A DNA stretch of 64,000 bases from Draconibacterium mangrovi (GTDB taxonomy: Bacteria > Bacteroidota > Bacteroidia > Bacteroidales > Prolixibacteraceae). Both the position numbers and the translations under genes were made by a program. Positions within the stretch are counted from its first letter, which is position 1. Each line of letters opens with the position of its first letter. The stretch covers positions 186,001 through 250,000 of the forward strand of contig NZ_JAAAGB010000004.1 in NCBI RefSeq assembly GCF_010586825.1, read 5' to 3'. The notes under the pieces were generated by a model. That model did not search any database. It saw nothing but the letters and a program-made list of their open reading frames with translations, and was not told where the DNA came from. Of this stretch, positions 27,506-35,856 are shown piece after piece.

Positions 27506-29161
27506 CTAGTTTGTTGAAATTGTTCTGTAGTTCCCATAAATAGTAGCTTTTGGATGTTTCGCAACCGTTCGGTACTGGTAGGTAATTTTTTTGTTCTTAA
27601 TCGGAAGCCTGAACATAAAGAAGTTATCCTCGATTTCCAGATTTTTTGTTTCGATCCATTCATTAGAATTTAGCTCATTAATAAAGTCGGGACGCGGGCG
27701 ATATTGAAAGCAAACTTTAAGATTTTCCGGATCGCCTTGTTCAATTATTTTTCCGTTGAATTGTATGTAACTCGTGGCGCCGGATAGTATAATTTCGGCT
27801 TCTTCGGTAGCTACAACGGGTGGAATAAATGCAGGTTCAGCATTGGTAATTTTTAAAACAAGCGGATTGTTCCACTTATGATTATTGTATAAACGTTGTG
27901 CACGCACACAGGAAATATGTAAACCATCTTCTTCCTGTTTAAAAAATGTAGTTGCATTAATGTCAGGCATGTATTCAACGCGTTTTCCCGATTGCCCTAA
28001 TACTTCAACGTTGGTATTTTCGGTAGTGTTAACCGATTTCAAAACAAACTCGCGACGTTCGCCACGTGGCCACTCCGCTTGTTTGGTAAGAATTGCATAA
28101 AGTGTTTTTTCTTCCGGTTTCCAGGTAAACCATATATTTTCTTCGTTCGGTATAATCCAGGGTTTTGTAGCTTCAATAGCTTCGCCGTTAACATAGTTCC
28201 AGGCCGCAATTTCACGCAACAGATTTTCCTGTTCTTCGGGAATATCACCATTTGGTTTTGGCCCGATATTAAGCAGTTGGTTACCTCCTTTTGCACGTGA
28301 TTCAACCAGTATTTCAATTAATCGGGTACCGGTTTTATACACTTCATTGGCAGGTTTGTAGGCCCATTGTGTTCCCATGGTTAAACACGCTTCCCAAGGA
28401 TCGGAAAGCGTGGTGCCTGGCACGGTTTGTTCCGGTGTTTCCATAGCACCGCGTGTTATTACCACGTCGGGGTGAAGTTCCCAAGCTACTTGTTTACATT
28501 TTTCAAGCAAAGGTCCTTCGCCTCCATCGTAAAAAAGAATATCAATATCGCCGTATTTAGCCATTAATTCAATGGTTTGCAATTCATTCAATTCTACATA
28601 TTTCTTCATTAAATGTGGTGGAATGTCGTTAATGTTTGTGCGGCGAATCTCAAGTCCGTTTTCATGCAGAAAATGAAAATCCTCAGGCGAAAAATAGAAT
28701 CCAACTGCCAACCCTGCTTCGCGTGTAGCTTCAACATATTCTTCTAACATGTCTTTTTTATAAGGAGTATTGGTGATGTTAAAGTCGGTGGTTTCGGTGT
28801 CCCACATGCAAAAACCCGAGTGGTGTTTTGTGGTGAACACAATGTATTTCATTCCAGCAAGTTTGGCAAGAGTAGCAATTTCGTTTGCATCAAAATCTTT
28901 CGGATTAAACGTTTTTGGAAGCTCGTTAATGTAGCGGTTCAGGTAATCTTCGGACGCACCTACCATCGAGTGGCTGATTACAATTCCCAACTGGCTGTCG
29001 AAACTAAAATGGATGAATAGTCCAAAACCAAGATCACGGAACCATTCAACACGCTCGGGTTTGTTCAGGTTTAAAGTTTCGGTGTTGGTTGTTTCTGACG
29101 ATTGTGCCCACAGAATTACTGAAAATATTACTAACAGAAATGTTATACCTGACTTTATCAT
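27506..29161 (-). CDS. Secreted GH29 alpha-L-fucosidase
   Basis: 551 residues with a signal peptide (to about 19, ILWAQ). GH29 features: WFRDLGFGLFIHFSFDSQLG, AKLAGMKYIVFTTKHHSGFCMWDT, and IDILFYDGGEG, whose Asp is in the place of the catalytic nucleophile; GGNQLLNIGPKPNG closes the barrel. A C-terminal beta-sandwich follows (about 340-551). It removes alpha-linked L-fucose from glycans in the periplasm or at the surface. It lies upstream of the sigma/FecR/SusCD cluster on the same strand and is divergent from the FadR-type regulator, so it could belong to either neighbour or to neither. Confidence 0.88.
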   Translation of the reverse strand: MIKSGITFLLVIFSVILWAQSSETTNTETLNLNKPERVEWFRDLGFGLFIHFSFDSQLGIVISHSMVGASEDYLNRYINELPKTFNPKDFDANEIATLAKLAGMKYIVFTTKHHSGFCMWDTETTDFNITNTPYKKDMLEEYVEATREAGLAVGFYFSPEDFHFLHENGLEIRRTNINDIPPHLMKKYVELNELQTIELMAKYGDIDILFYDGGEGPLLEKCKQVAWELHPDVVITRGAMETPEQTVPGTTLSDPWEACLTMGTQWAYKPANEVYKTGTRLIEILVESRAKGGNQLLNIGPKPNGDIPEEQENLLREIAAWNYVNGEAIEATKPWIIPNEENIWFTWKPEEKTLYAILTKQAEWPRGERREFVLKSVNTTENTNVEVLGQSGKRVEYMPDINATTFFKQEEDGLHISCVRAQRLYNNHKWNNPLVLKITNAEPAFIPPVVATEEAEIILSGATSYIQFNGKIIEQGDPENLKVCFQYRPRPDFINELNSNEWIETKNLEIEDNFFMFRLPIKNKKITYQYRTVAKHPKATIYGNYRTISTN

Positions 29162-29342
29162 AGCAAGAAAGATTGATGTTTTAAGGACTGTTAAAGTACT
29201 AAAAAATTATTGGGGCACAAGTTGTAAAAATGGTCATATTTTTACAGTAAATGCAATGTTTTACTAATCAGAGGTATACGATTTTTGTGTATTGAAATTC
29301 AACCAATATGATTGTATAAATATGTATATTCTATTAAAATGC

Positions 29343-29365
29343 TACATTTGTAATATGTAGTACAA
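29343..29365 (+). promoter_or_regulatory. Promoter -7 box with overlapping 18-bp palindromic operator (copy 1)
   Basis: TACATTTG (29343-29350) overlaps the palindrome TTGTAATATGTAGTACAA (29348-29365), 36 nt before the regulator's ATG. The dyad is TTGTA-n-TA-nn-TA-n-TACAA. Two further copies lie at 31646 and 35702, all at promoters of the muropeptide genes. This is the expected operator size for a FadR-type dimer; autoregulation is likely. Confidence 0.8.
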
Positions 29366-29401
29366 TTAAACGTATTTACCACTTGACCAAAATTTACGAA
29401 A

Positions 29402-30127
29402 ATGGATGAAATCTTTAGAAAAATTGGAAGTAAGCTAACTTTGAGCCAAAAAATTGAGCGAAGGATAGAAGCTGCTATCAGGGAAAAAAAACTACCTGTA
29501 GGCTCCAGGCTTCCAACAGAACGGGAGTTGTGTGAATCATTCGGAGTTAGCCGAACAGCATTGCGCGAAGCTTTGCGTAGGTTAAGTGCACGCGGATTGG
29601 TAGAAATAACAAAAGGTAGCGGAATGACGGTTACCGGGTTAAGGATTGATGATGCCATTGAAAATCTGAATTTGTATTATGACATGCAGTTCGATCATAA
29701 CCTGATTGCTCAAATTATTGAAGTACGCAGGTTATTCGAACCTGAGATTGCCGGCCTGGCAGCCAAACAGCGAACACAAAACGACTTAAGCGATATTCAG
29801 GATAATATTGAAGCTTTTAAGGCTTGCAATCCCGATAATATTCAAATGGAAGCCGACCTTGATAATAAATTCCATTTGCTGATCGCCAAGGCAACGCATA
29901 ACCCGATCGTGCAGATTTCGATGGAGCCAATTTATTCGCTTCTGCCACGCATGCGAAATCTGATTTATGCAAATGTGGAGGGTGAAAAGGACATTACGCT
30001 CGAATATCACCTGAAAATATTTGATGTAATAAACAAGCAAAAAAGCGACGAGGCAGCTGAGCTGATGAAAGTGCATTTACGTCGTACAATGGAAATCTAC
30101 CAGAAATACCTCCACAATTCTTATTAG
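29402..30127 (+). CDS. FadR/GntR-family regulator with FCD domain
   Basis: 241 residues. N-terminal winged helix (about 18-85: GSRLPTERELCESFGVSRT, ALREALRRLSARGLVEI) and C-terminal all-helical FCD domain (about 100-235). The FCD metal ligands are visible: Asp and His in DLDNKFHLL, His in LEYHLKIFD and His in MKVHLRRTM, so it probably binds a small carboxylate through a metal ion. Its gene starts a 17-kb block of peptidoglycan-salvage genes and the same 18-bp palindrome stands before it and before two other units, so I infer it controls them. The ligand might be a muropeptide breakdown product; this is not shown. Confidence 0.85.
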   Translation: MDEIFRKIGSKLTLSQKIERRIEAAIREKKLPVGSRLPTERELCESFGVSRTALREALRRLSARGLVEITKGSGMTVTGLRIDDAIENLNLYYDMQFDHNLIAQIIEVRRLFEPEIAGLAAKQRTQNDLSDIQDNIEAFKACNPDNIQMEADLDNKFHLLIAKATHNPIVQISMEPIYSLLPRMRNLIYANVEGEKDITLEYHLKIFDVINKQKSDEAAELMKVHLRRTMEIYQKYLHNSY

Positions 30128-30141
30128 TGTACAACGGTTTT

Positions 30142-31575
30142 ATGAAACTTTTAAAAGGCGTATTTTTTATTGGTTTGGCATTGCTTGTTTTTGCATGTCA
30201 AAGTAGGAAAGAGGAAGTGTTCAACTATCAAAATTATTTATCGCAGGGAAAATTCAAAGAAGCTGAAAGCAGGTTGAGTGAGCAACTTTCTGATGATCCT
30301 CAGAATAACCAGTTGATTATTCAGTTGGAAACTATTCGGCGTATACGAAAAGAGTTTCCTTACACGCGGGCCGATGTAAAAGAACAGTTGCACGAATATT
30401 TTCCTGATTTAACAGATGAAGATCTGACCCAATGGGAAAATGCCAGGCAGCTGGAAATGCGCGTTATCGATGGTGAAAAGCGCTATTTTTCAAGGGCAGT
30501 CAGCAATTTCTTTCGTTTAAACGAAACAGCCGGAAAGATTAGGGAAGAAAAGAAGGGGAAAGCTTACGATGGTGTGGAAGATTTTCAACAGACCGTTATT
30601 CCGCAGTGGTTTGAAAAAGCTATTGAGCCGCGAAAGCCTTTTAATCCGCAACGCATAAAAGTAAATTATACGATTACGCTCGACGCCAACGCAGTGCCGG
30701 CAGGCGAATTGGTAAGATGTTGGTTGCCTTATCCGCGAACCGGATCGCAGCGTTTGCCAAAGGTCGAATTTTTGGAGGCCAGCCAAGAGGATTATACAAT
30801 TGCTCCGAATGAAACGATACAGCGAACCGTTTATATGGAGAAAAAAGCGGTGGAAGGTGAGAAGACGGTTTTTCAAATCTCCTATATCTTTGAAACTGCA
30901 GCTCAGTGGTTCAATATTAAACCGGAAGATGTAAAGGTTTACGATAAAAACTCGGAGCTTTATAAAAAATACACCGCCGAGCGTTTGCCACATATTGTGT
31001 TTAACGACCAGATAAAATCATTAGCTAAAAATATTGTTGGCAACGAAAAAAATCCGGTTAAGCAGGTCGAAATGTTGTATTATTGGATAAACGATAACAT
31101 TCCGTGGGCCGGTGCGCTCGAATATTCGGTTATGCCTTGTATTCCGTGTTATGTGCTCGAAAATATGCACGGCGATTGCGGTATGCAAACTTTTTTGTTT
31201 TTGAGTATGGCTCGTAGTCTCGATATTCCGTGTAAATGGCAAAGCGGCTGGTATTTGTTGCCGCAAACCAAAAACCTGCACGACTGGGCCGAGGTGTATT
31301 ACGAAGGAGTGGGGTGGGTGCCTGTTGATCCCTCGTTTAAGTTGATCGATTCGGAAGACCAGCGTATAAAAGAGTTTTACCTGAACGGGCTGGATTGTTA
31401 CCGACTGGTGGTAAACGATGATTTTGCCTGCGAACTGGTTCCGCCTAAAAAGTTTTATCGAAGCGAACCTTTTGATTTTCAGAGGGGAGAGCTGGAATGG
31501 GAGGGTGGTAACCTGTATTTTGATACATGGGATTATCATCTCGAATTAGAATATTTGCCGGCTACCGAAAACTAA
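30142..31575 (+). CDS. Transglutaminase-like lipoprotein
   Basis: The ATG at 30142 is chosen over a GTG at 30127 because it begins a lipoprotein signal (MKLLKGVFFIGLALLVFAC). Mature protein of about 458 residues with a C-terminal transglutaminase-like core: catalytic Cys in MHGDCGMQTFLFLSMARSL (about 342), His in LHDWAEVYY (about 378) and Asp in WVPVDPSFK (about 394). Proteins of this fold are Cys peptidases or amidases. It lies 14 bp after the regulator gene, and the neighbouring NlpC/P60 and epimerase genes suggest it cuts peptides from the cell wall in the periplasm; this is inference. Confidence 0.8.
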   Translation: MKLLKGVFFIGLALLVFACQSRKEEVFNYQNYLSQGKFKEAESRLSEQLSDDPQNNQLIIQLETIRRIRKEFPYTRADVKEQLHEYFPDLTDEDLTQWENARQLEMRVIDGEKRYFSRAVSNFFRLNETAGKIREEKKGKAYDGVEDFQQTVIPQWFEKAIEPRKPFNPQRIKVNYTITLDANAVPAGELVRCWLPYPRTGSQRLPKVEFLEASQEDYTIAPNETIQRTVYMEKKAVEGEKTVFQISYIFETAAQWFNIKPEDVKVYDKNSELYKKYTAERLPHIVFNDQIKSLAKNIVGNEKNPVKQVEMLYYWINDNIPWAGALEYSVMPCIPCYVLENMHGDCGMQTFLFLSMARSLDIPCKWQSGWYLLPQTKNLHDWAEVYYEGVGWVPVDPSFKLIDSEDQRIKEFYLNGLDCYRLVVNDDFACELVPPKKFYRSEPFDFQRGELEWEGGNLYFDTWDYHLELEYLPATEN

Positions 31576-31640
31576 TTGTATCTTGATGTTAAGTATGAAT
31601 TTTTCGAGTGATAATTCTTCGGAAAAATCACTTTAAAATT

Positions 31641-31663
31641 TATATTTGTAATATGTAATACAA
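31641..31663 (+). promoter_or_regulatory. Promoter -7 box with overlapping 18-bp palindromic operator (copy 2)
   Basis: TATATTTG (31641-31648) overlaps TTGTAATATGTAATACAA (31646-31663), ending 12 nt before the NlpC/P60 start codon. The bound regulator would cover the transcription start. A weak hairpin at about 31607-31634 may end the preceding transcript. Confidence 0.82.
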
Positions 31664-31675
31664 ATTTGACAAGGC

Positions 31676-32863
31676 ATGAAATTTACTCACATTATTTTTC
31701 TATTCTTTTTGGTTATGGCATCTTGTACGCAACAACAACAATCATCTGACATTGAACAGCAAATTGATCAGTTGATCGATCAGCAGATTAAAGATAAACG
31801 CGTAGATTATTGTAAGATAAGTGTTTCGTTTAACGAAGGACAGCCGGCAATAACCGGAGCCACAGTTTCGAAAACTACTTTTGATGCCTTAAGAACGTTT
31901 GCATCTGAAAAGGGATGTGATTTTTCTGTAGACCTGTTACCTGATGGCGCTTTCAGCGAAAATCCATGGGGCATTGTTACAATTTCAGTTTGTAATATTC
32001 GGAGTAACTCAAGGCATTCGGCCGAGATGTTGACGCAGGCCATTATGGGAACTCCCGTTAAGGTATACCGTAAAGAGGATGGCTGGTATTTAATTCAAAC
32101 GCCCGACCGTTATTTTGGCTGGGTTGATGGCGCCGGAATTGCCGTAAAAAGCAATAACGAAATGGCCGAATGGAAAACGTTTAAGAAAGTACTTTATAAA
32201 AATCAATATGGTTTTGCCTATACCGAAGCGGATGCTAAATCAAACATTTCAACCGACCTGGTACTTGATAATCTGCTAAGTGTGGTGGATGAAACAGCTG
32301 GATTTTATAAAACAGTTTTTGCAGACGGTCGTGAAACTTTTGTGAAAAAGGACGAATGTATGGGCCTTGATAATTGGTACAATAAAAGTGTTGTCGCAAA
32401 AGATGTGCCGGCAACCGCCGAAAAATTTATGGGCGTTCCGTATTTGTGGGGCGGTACCTCGGCGAAAATGGTTGATTGCAGCGGTTTTGTAAAATCGGCT
32501 TATTACCATTATGGAGTAATTCTGCAACGCGATGCATCGCAGCAAACATTATACGGAGAGTTGGTTCACACAGACAACGGATACGAAACCTTGGAAGCAG
32601 GAGATTTGGTGTTTTTCGGACGAAAAGCTACCGAAGACCAACGCGAAAGAGTAACGCATGTTGGGTTGTGTTTGGGCGATCAGGAGTTTATCCATGCATC
32701 GGGGAAAGTGCGTATAAACAGCTTGAACCGCAACAGCGAAAAATATACCGAACATTACGAAAAAGGTTTTGTACGTGCCCGCCGAATTATCGGTAACGTT
32801 GATGGAGACGGAATTGAGTGGGTAGTTGACAACGCTTTTTTCAAACAGGTTTTACCGGAATAA
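31676..32863 (+). CDS. NlpC/P60 lipoprotein with SH3-like domains (muropeptide endopeptidase)
   Basis: 395 residues; lipoprotein signal MKFTHIIFLFFLVMASC. SH3b-like domains (about 95-240) come before the NlpC/P60 domain (about 245-365): catalytic Cys in MVDCSGFVKSAYY (about 267), His in THVGLCLG (about 327) and the third polar residue in FIHASGKV (about 340). This layout is that of YkfC-type gamma-D-glutamyl-L-diamino acid endopeptidases, which release L-Ala-D-Glu from wall tripeptides. The epimerase that uses this dipeptide is the next gene, 18 bp on. Confidence 0.88.
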   Translation: MKFTHIIFLFFLVMASCTQQQQSSDIEQQIDQLIDQQIKDKRVDYCKISVSFNEGQPAITGATVSKTTFDALRTFASEKGCDFSVDLLPDGAFSENPWGIVTISVCNIRSNSRHSAEMLTQAIMGTPVKVYRKEDGWYLIQTPDRYFGWVDGAGIAVKSNNEMAEWKTFKKVLYKNQYGFAYTEADAKSNISTDLVLDNLLSVVDETAGFYKTVFADGRETFVKKDECMGLDNWYNKSVVAKDVPATAEKFMGVPYLWGGTSAKMVDCSGFVKSAYYHYGVILQRDASQQTLYGELVHTDNGYETLEAGDLVFFGRKATEDQRERVTHVGLCLGDQEFIHASGKVRINSLNRNSEKYTEHYEKGFVRARRIIGNVDGDGIEWVVDNAFFKQVLPE

Positions 32864-32881
32864 CATCAAGAATCAGAACAC

Positions 32882-33895
32882 ATGCAATTACGTTTTAAAC
32901 CTTTTGAACTTCAGTTAAAACATACTTTTACGCTGGCTACAAGTTCGCGAACAACCACGCCTGTAATGTTGGTTGAATTGGAGCACGACGGGCTAATTGG
33001 ATATGGAGAAGCTTCCATGCCGCCTTATTTGGGCGAATCGCACGAAACAGTTGCCCGCTTTTTGAATAAAGTGAACTTGTCGAGATATAACGATCTGTTC
33101 CGTATGGATGAAATTCTGGAATATGTGGATCAGCTGGAGCCGGGAAACCGCGCAGCAAAAGCCTGTATTGATATCGCTTTGCACGATTTGGTGGGTAAAA
33201 TATTGGGGCAACCCTGGTATAAAATCTGGGGATTAAAACCTGAAAATACACCATACACAACCTACACCATTGGTATTGACACTCGCGAAGTGGTAATCGA
33301 AAAAACCAAAGAGGCCGCTGAGTTTAAAATGCTAAAGGTAAAAATGGGGCGCGATAACGACAAAGAGCTGATTGAAACCATTCGTTCGGTTACCGATGTG
33401 CCTTTGTGTGTGGATGTAAACCAGGGTTGGAAGGATAAACACGAAGCACTCGACATGATTCACTGGATGGATGAAAAAGGGATTGTTTTTGTGGAGCAGC
33501 CAATGCCCAAAGAACAACTGGACGATATGGCCTGGCTAACGGCGCACAGCCCGCTGCCAACTATTGCCGACGAAGCTTTTCAACGCATTCACGATATTCC
33601 GAAATTTAAAGATGTTTACTCGGGAATAAACATTAAGCTGATGAAAAGCACCGGTATGCGCGAGGCAAAGAAAATGATTGATGTAGCACGTGCTCTGGAT
33701 ATGAAGGTTATGATCGGGTGTATGACCGAAACCTCGTGTGCTATTTCAGCAGCTTCGCAGTTGTCGCCACTTTGCGACTGGGCCGACCTTGACGGCGCTT
33801 TGCTAATTACCAACGATGTTTTTGATGGTATGAAAGTGATTGACGGGAAAGTTACACTGAATGATCTTCCCGGAATTGGCGTAGTTAAGCGCTAA
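32882..33895 (+). CDS. L-Ala-D/L-Glu epimerase
   Basis: 337 residues, enolase superfamily. The barrel carries LKVKMG (catalytic Lys, about 152), metal ligands in CVDVNQGW, FVEQP and IADEAF, and the second Lys in NIKLMKSTG (about 253). The DLDGALL segment has the D-x-D motif that marks dipeptide epimerases. It converts L-Ala-D-Glu from peptidoglycan to L-Ala-L-Glu for ordinary peptidases, in the cytoplasm. Pairing with the NlpC/P60 gene matches the ykfB-ykfC and Bacteroides arrangements. Confidence 0.9.
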   Translation: MQLRFKPFELQLKHTFTLATSSRTTTPVMLVELEHDGLIGYGEASMPPYLGESHETVARFLNKVNLSRYNDLFRMDEILEYVDQLEPGNRAAKACIDIALHDLVGKILGQPWYKIWGLKPENTPYTTYTIGIDTREVVIEKTKEAAEFKMLKVKMGRDNDKELIETIRSVTDVPLCVDVNQGWKDKHEALDMIHWMDEKGIVFVEQPMPKEQLDDMAWLTAHSPLPTIADEAFQRIHDIPKFKDVYSGINIKLMKSTGMREAKKMIDVARALDMKVMIGCMTETSCAISAASQLSPLCDWADLDGALLITNDVFDGMKVIDGKVTLNDLPGIGVVKR

Positions 33896-33904
33896 GCGCA
33901 TATA

Positions 33905-33952
33905 AAAAAAAGAACCGAAAAACTGATGACTCAGTTATTATCGATTCTTTTC
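33905..33952. terminator. Bidirectional terminator between epimerase and murQ
   Basis: A long stem with a few mismatches (AAAGAAnCGAnAAACTGA and its complement, loop TGAC), with A-run before and T-run after, between two convergent genes. Confidence 0.8.
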
Positions 33953-33975
33953 TTTCGCATAGATTGTAATCTGTC

Positions 33976-34797
33976 CTAAACAGATTTCTGTCCTGATTTT
34001 TTGTAATTATCGAGTACGGCCCGAACTGATCCGTGTAAGAGTAACAGGCGTTTGGCTTCTTCAAACTCAATGCCCAGTTCATCAACGATCATTTTCGATC
34101 CGCGTTCAACCAGCTTTTTGTTGGTAAGCTGCATGTCAACCATTTTGTTGCCTTTTACGCGGCCCAGTTTTATCATCAGCGAGGTGGTGATCATATTCAG
34201 TACCATTTTCTGGGCTGTTCCGGCTTTCATTCTGGTACTGCCGGTTACAAACTCGGGGCCTACAATTGGTTCGATGGCAATTTTTGCCACCTTGGCAATT
34301 TCCGAGTCCGGATTACAGGTGATACAAGCGGTAAGTAATCCGTTGTTATTGCCATCTTGCAAAGCACCAATAACATATGGTGTGCCTCCAGAAGCTGCGA
34401 TTCCAACAATGGTGTCGCGCTCGTTTACTTGAAACTTCTGCAGGTCTTCCCAACCTCCATGAATATTGTCTTCTGCGGCTTCAACAGCCTTGCGAATGGC
34501 ACGGTCGCCACCGGCAATAAGACCGATTACAACGCCATCAGGCATACCATACGTTGGCGGTATTTCCGACGCGTCAAGAATTCCCAGTCGCCCGCTGGTT
34601 CCTGCGCCCAAATAAAACAAGCGACCGCCTGATTTAATGCGCTCAACAAGTTGAGTGACTAATTTCTCTATCTGTGGAATTTCTTTTTGTACGGCAACAT
34701 GAATTTTTGCATCCTCGTTGTTAATTCCGGTTAACAGTTCTTCAACTGTCATCTGGTCGAGGTTGTCGTATAAAGATGATGATTCTGTGACCCTCAT
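33976..34797 (-). CDS. murQ: N-acetylmuramic acid 6-phosphate etherase
   Basis: 273 residues with a SIS domain; LGAGTSGRLGILDASEIPPT is the MurQ signature, and ASGGTPYVIGAL and TGSTRMKAGTAQK are also typical. It removes D-lactate from MurNAc-6-phosphate to give GlcNAc-6-phosphate in the cytoplasm. The kinase gene upstream ends 8 bp before it, so they form an operon on the minus strand. Confidence 0.96.
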   Translation of the reverse strand: MRVTESSSLYDNLDQMTVEELLTGINNEDAKIHVAVQKEIPQIEKLVTQLVERIKSGGRLFYLGAGTSGRLGILDASEIPPTYGMPDGVVIGLIAGGDRAIRKAVEAAEDNIHGGWEDLQKFQVNERDTIVGIAASGGTPYVIGALQDGNNNGLLTACITCNPDSEIAKVAKIAIEPIVGPEFVTGSTRMKAGTAQKMVLNMITTSLMIKLGRVKGNKMVDMQLTNKKLVERGSKMIVDELGIEFEEAKRLLLLHGSVRAVLDNYKKSGQKSV

Positions 34798-34805
34798 TTT
34801 TCTTC

Positions 34806-35639
34806 TTAATTGGTGTGGAACTTTTTAAGTCCGTTTATAGGTTTATCAATAATATTTCCGATCTCTATCTTTCGGTTGAACGCAACTTCCTTAAGTAAAT
34901 CTGAATAGTGGTACGCAATCGAACCCACAAAGTTTACCGTGTAGTTTTGATAGTCGTTATAGCGCTCAATATTCCTAAAAAAGAAATCGGTAAAACTTCT
35001 TTTTATCAGATTCTGAACGTAAATATGATTTTTATTTTTGCTCAAAAATTCTGAAAATTTAGCAAGGTAGCGACTCGGGTATTCCTGGCGATAAACTGCG
35101 TTTAAAACATCTACCATCTCCAGGTGCAGATCGCTTTCCATTTTGTGTTTCAGGTCTTCGGGAACGGCGCGTTTAAAATAGTCGTTCAACAGAAGTTTTC
35201 CAAGGTAAGCACCGCTTCCTTCGTCGCCCAGAATGAAACCCAGCGTTGGCACTTTGTCAATAATTTCCGATCCGTTGTAAAGGCACGAATTGGTTCCGGT
35301 GCCCAAAATGCAGGCAATTCCCGATGATTTTCCCAACAGTGCGCGTGCCGCTCCTGTAATATCGTCTTCAACAGTTATCGATGCTTTTGGAAATACTCTT
35401 TTCAGCGCATCCGAAACAACATGGTCGGTTTTGCCCTTTATGCATCCCGCACCATAATAATGTACTTCGCTTACCTCTTCTTTTTGATCGTTTGTAAATG
35501 TGCTTGAAAGAGTGGCAAAAATTTCGTCGGTTTGCTGGAAAAAAGGATTAATTCCAGGTGTGTTAATTATAAATTCTTTTTCAGGACTAATAAATAACCA
35601 ATCGGTTTTTGATGAGCCGCTGTCTGCTATTACAATCAT
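34806..35639 (-). CDS. BadF/BadG-type sugar kinase, probable MurNAc/GlcNAc kinase
   Basis: 277 residues, ASKHA fold: phosphate-1 loop ADSGSSKTDWLF at the N-terminus, phosphate-2 loop CILGTGTNSCLYNG (about 115-128) and GDEGSGAYLGKLLL (about 140-153). This family contains human GlcNAc kinase and the clostridial MurNAc/GlcNAc kinase MurK. With murQ directly downstream, the expected reaction is ATP-dependent 6-phosphorylation of MurNAc. The name murK would fit but is not proved by sequence alone. Confidence 0.8.
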   Translation of the reverse strand: MIVIADSGSSKTDWLFISPEKEFIINTPGINPFFQQTDEIFATLSSTFTNDQKEEVSEVHYYGAGCIKGKTDHVVSDALKRVFPKASITVEDDITGAARALLGKSSGIACILGTGTNSCLYNGSEIIDKVPTLGFILGDEGSGAYLGKLLLNDYFKRAVPEDLKHKMESDLHLEMVDVLNAVYRQEYPSRYLAKFSEFLSKNKNHIYVQNLIKRSFTDFFFRNIERYNDYQNYTVNFVGSIAYHYSDLLKEVAFNRKIEIGNIIDKPINGLKKFHTN

Positions 35640-35677
35640 TCTGATACTATTGGTTTATTTTCAGAAATTTTCTGTCG

Positions 35678-35735
35678 CAAATGTACAAAATCTTTTTTAA
35701 TTGGTAATATGTAATACAAATTTTGCATACATTTG
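35678..35735. promoter_or_regulatory. Divergent promoter region with 18-bp operator (copy 3)
   Basis: A -7 box on the minus strand (TACATTTG, 35678-35685) serves the kinase-murQ pair; one on the plus strand (TACATTTG, 35728-35735) serves the amidase operon. Between them lies TGGTAATATGTAATACAA (35702-35719), one base away from the dyad seen at 29348 and 31646. One operator could thus control both directions. Confidence 0.78.
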
Positions 35736-35856
35736 TTGCCATTATCTTAGTCGGAAAACTATGAAATGAGCATGTTTATGGATTCGTGCCATACAAAATG
35801 ACTAAATTTAAATTGCGAATTCCATACGATGCTAATCGAGTAAACAATTTTGTCGT

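Noticed and set aside
30517-31539. Two long antisense frames under the transglutaminase-like gene
   Set aside because: The plus strand carries a lipoprotein signal and the Cys-His-Asp triad; the antisense frames show nothing.
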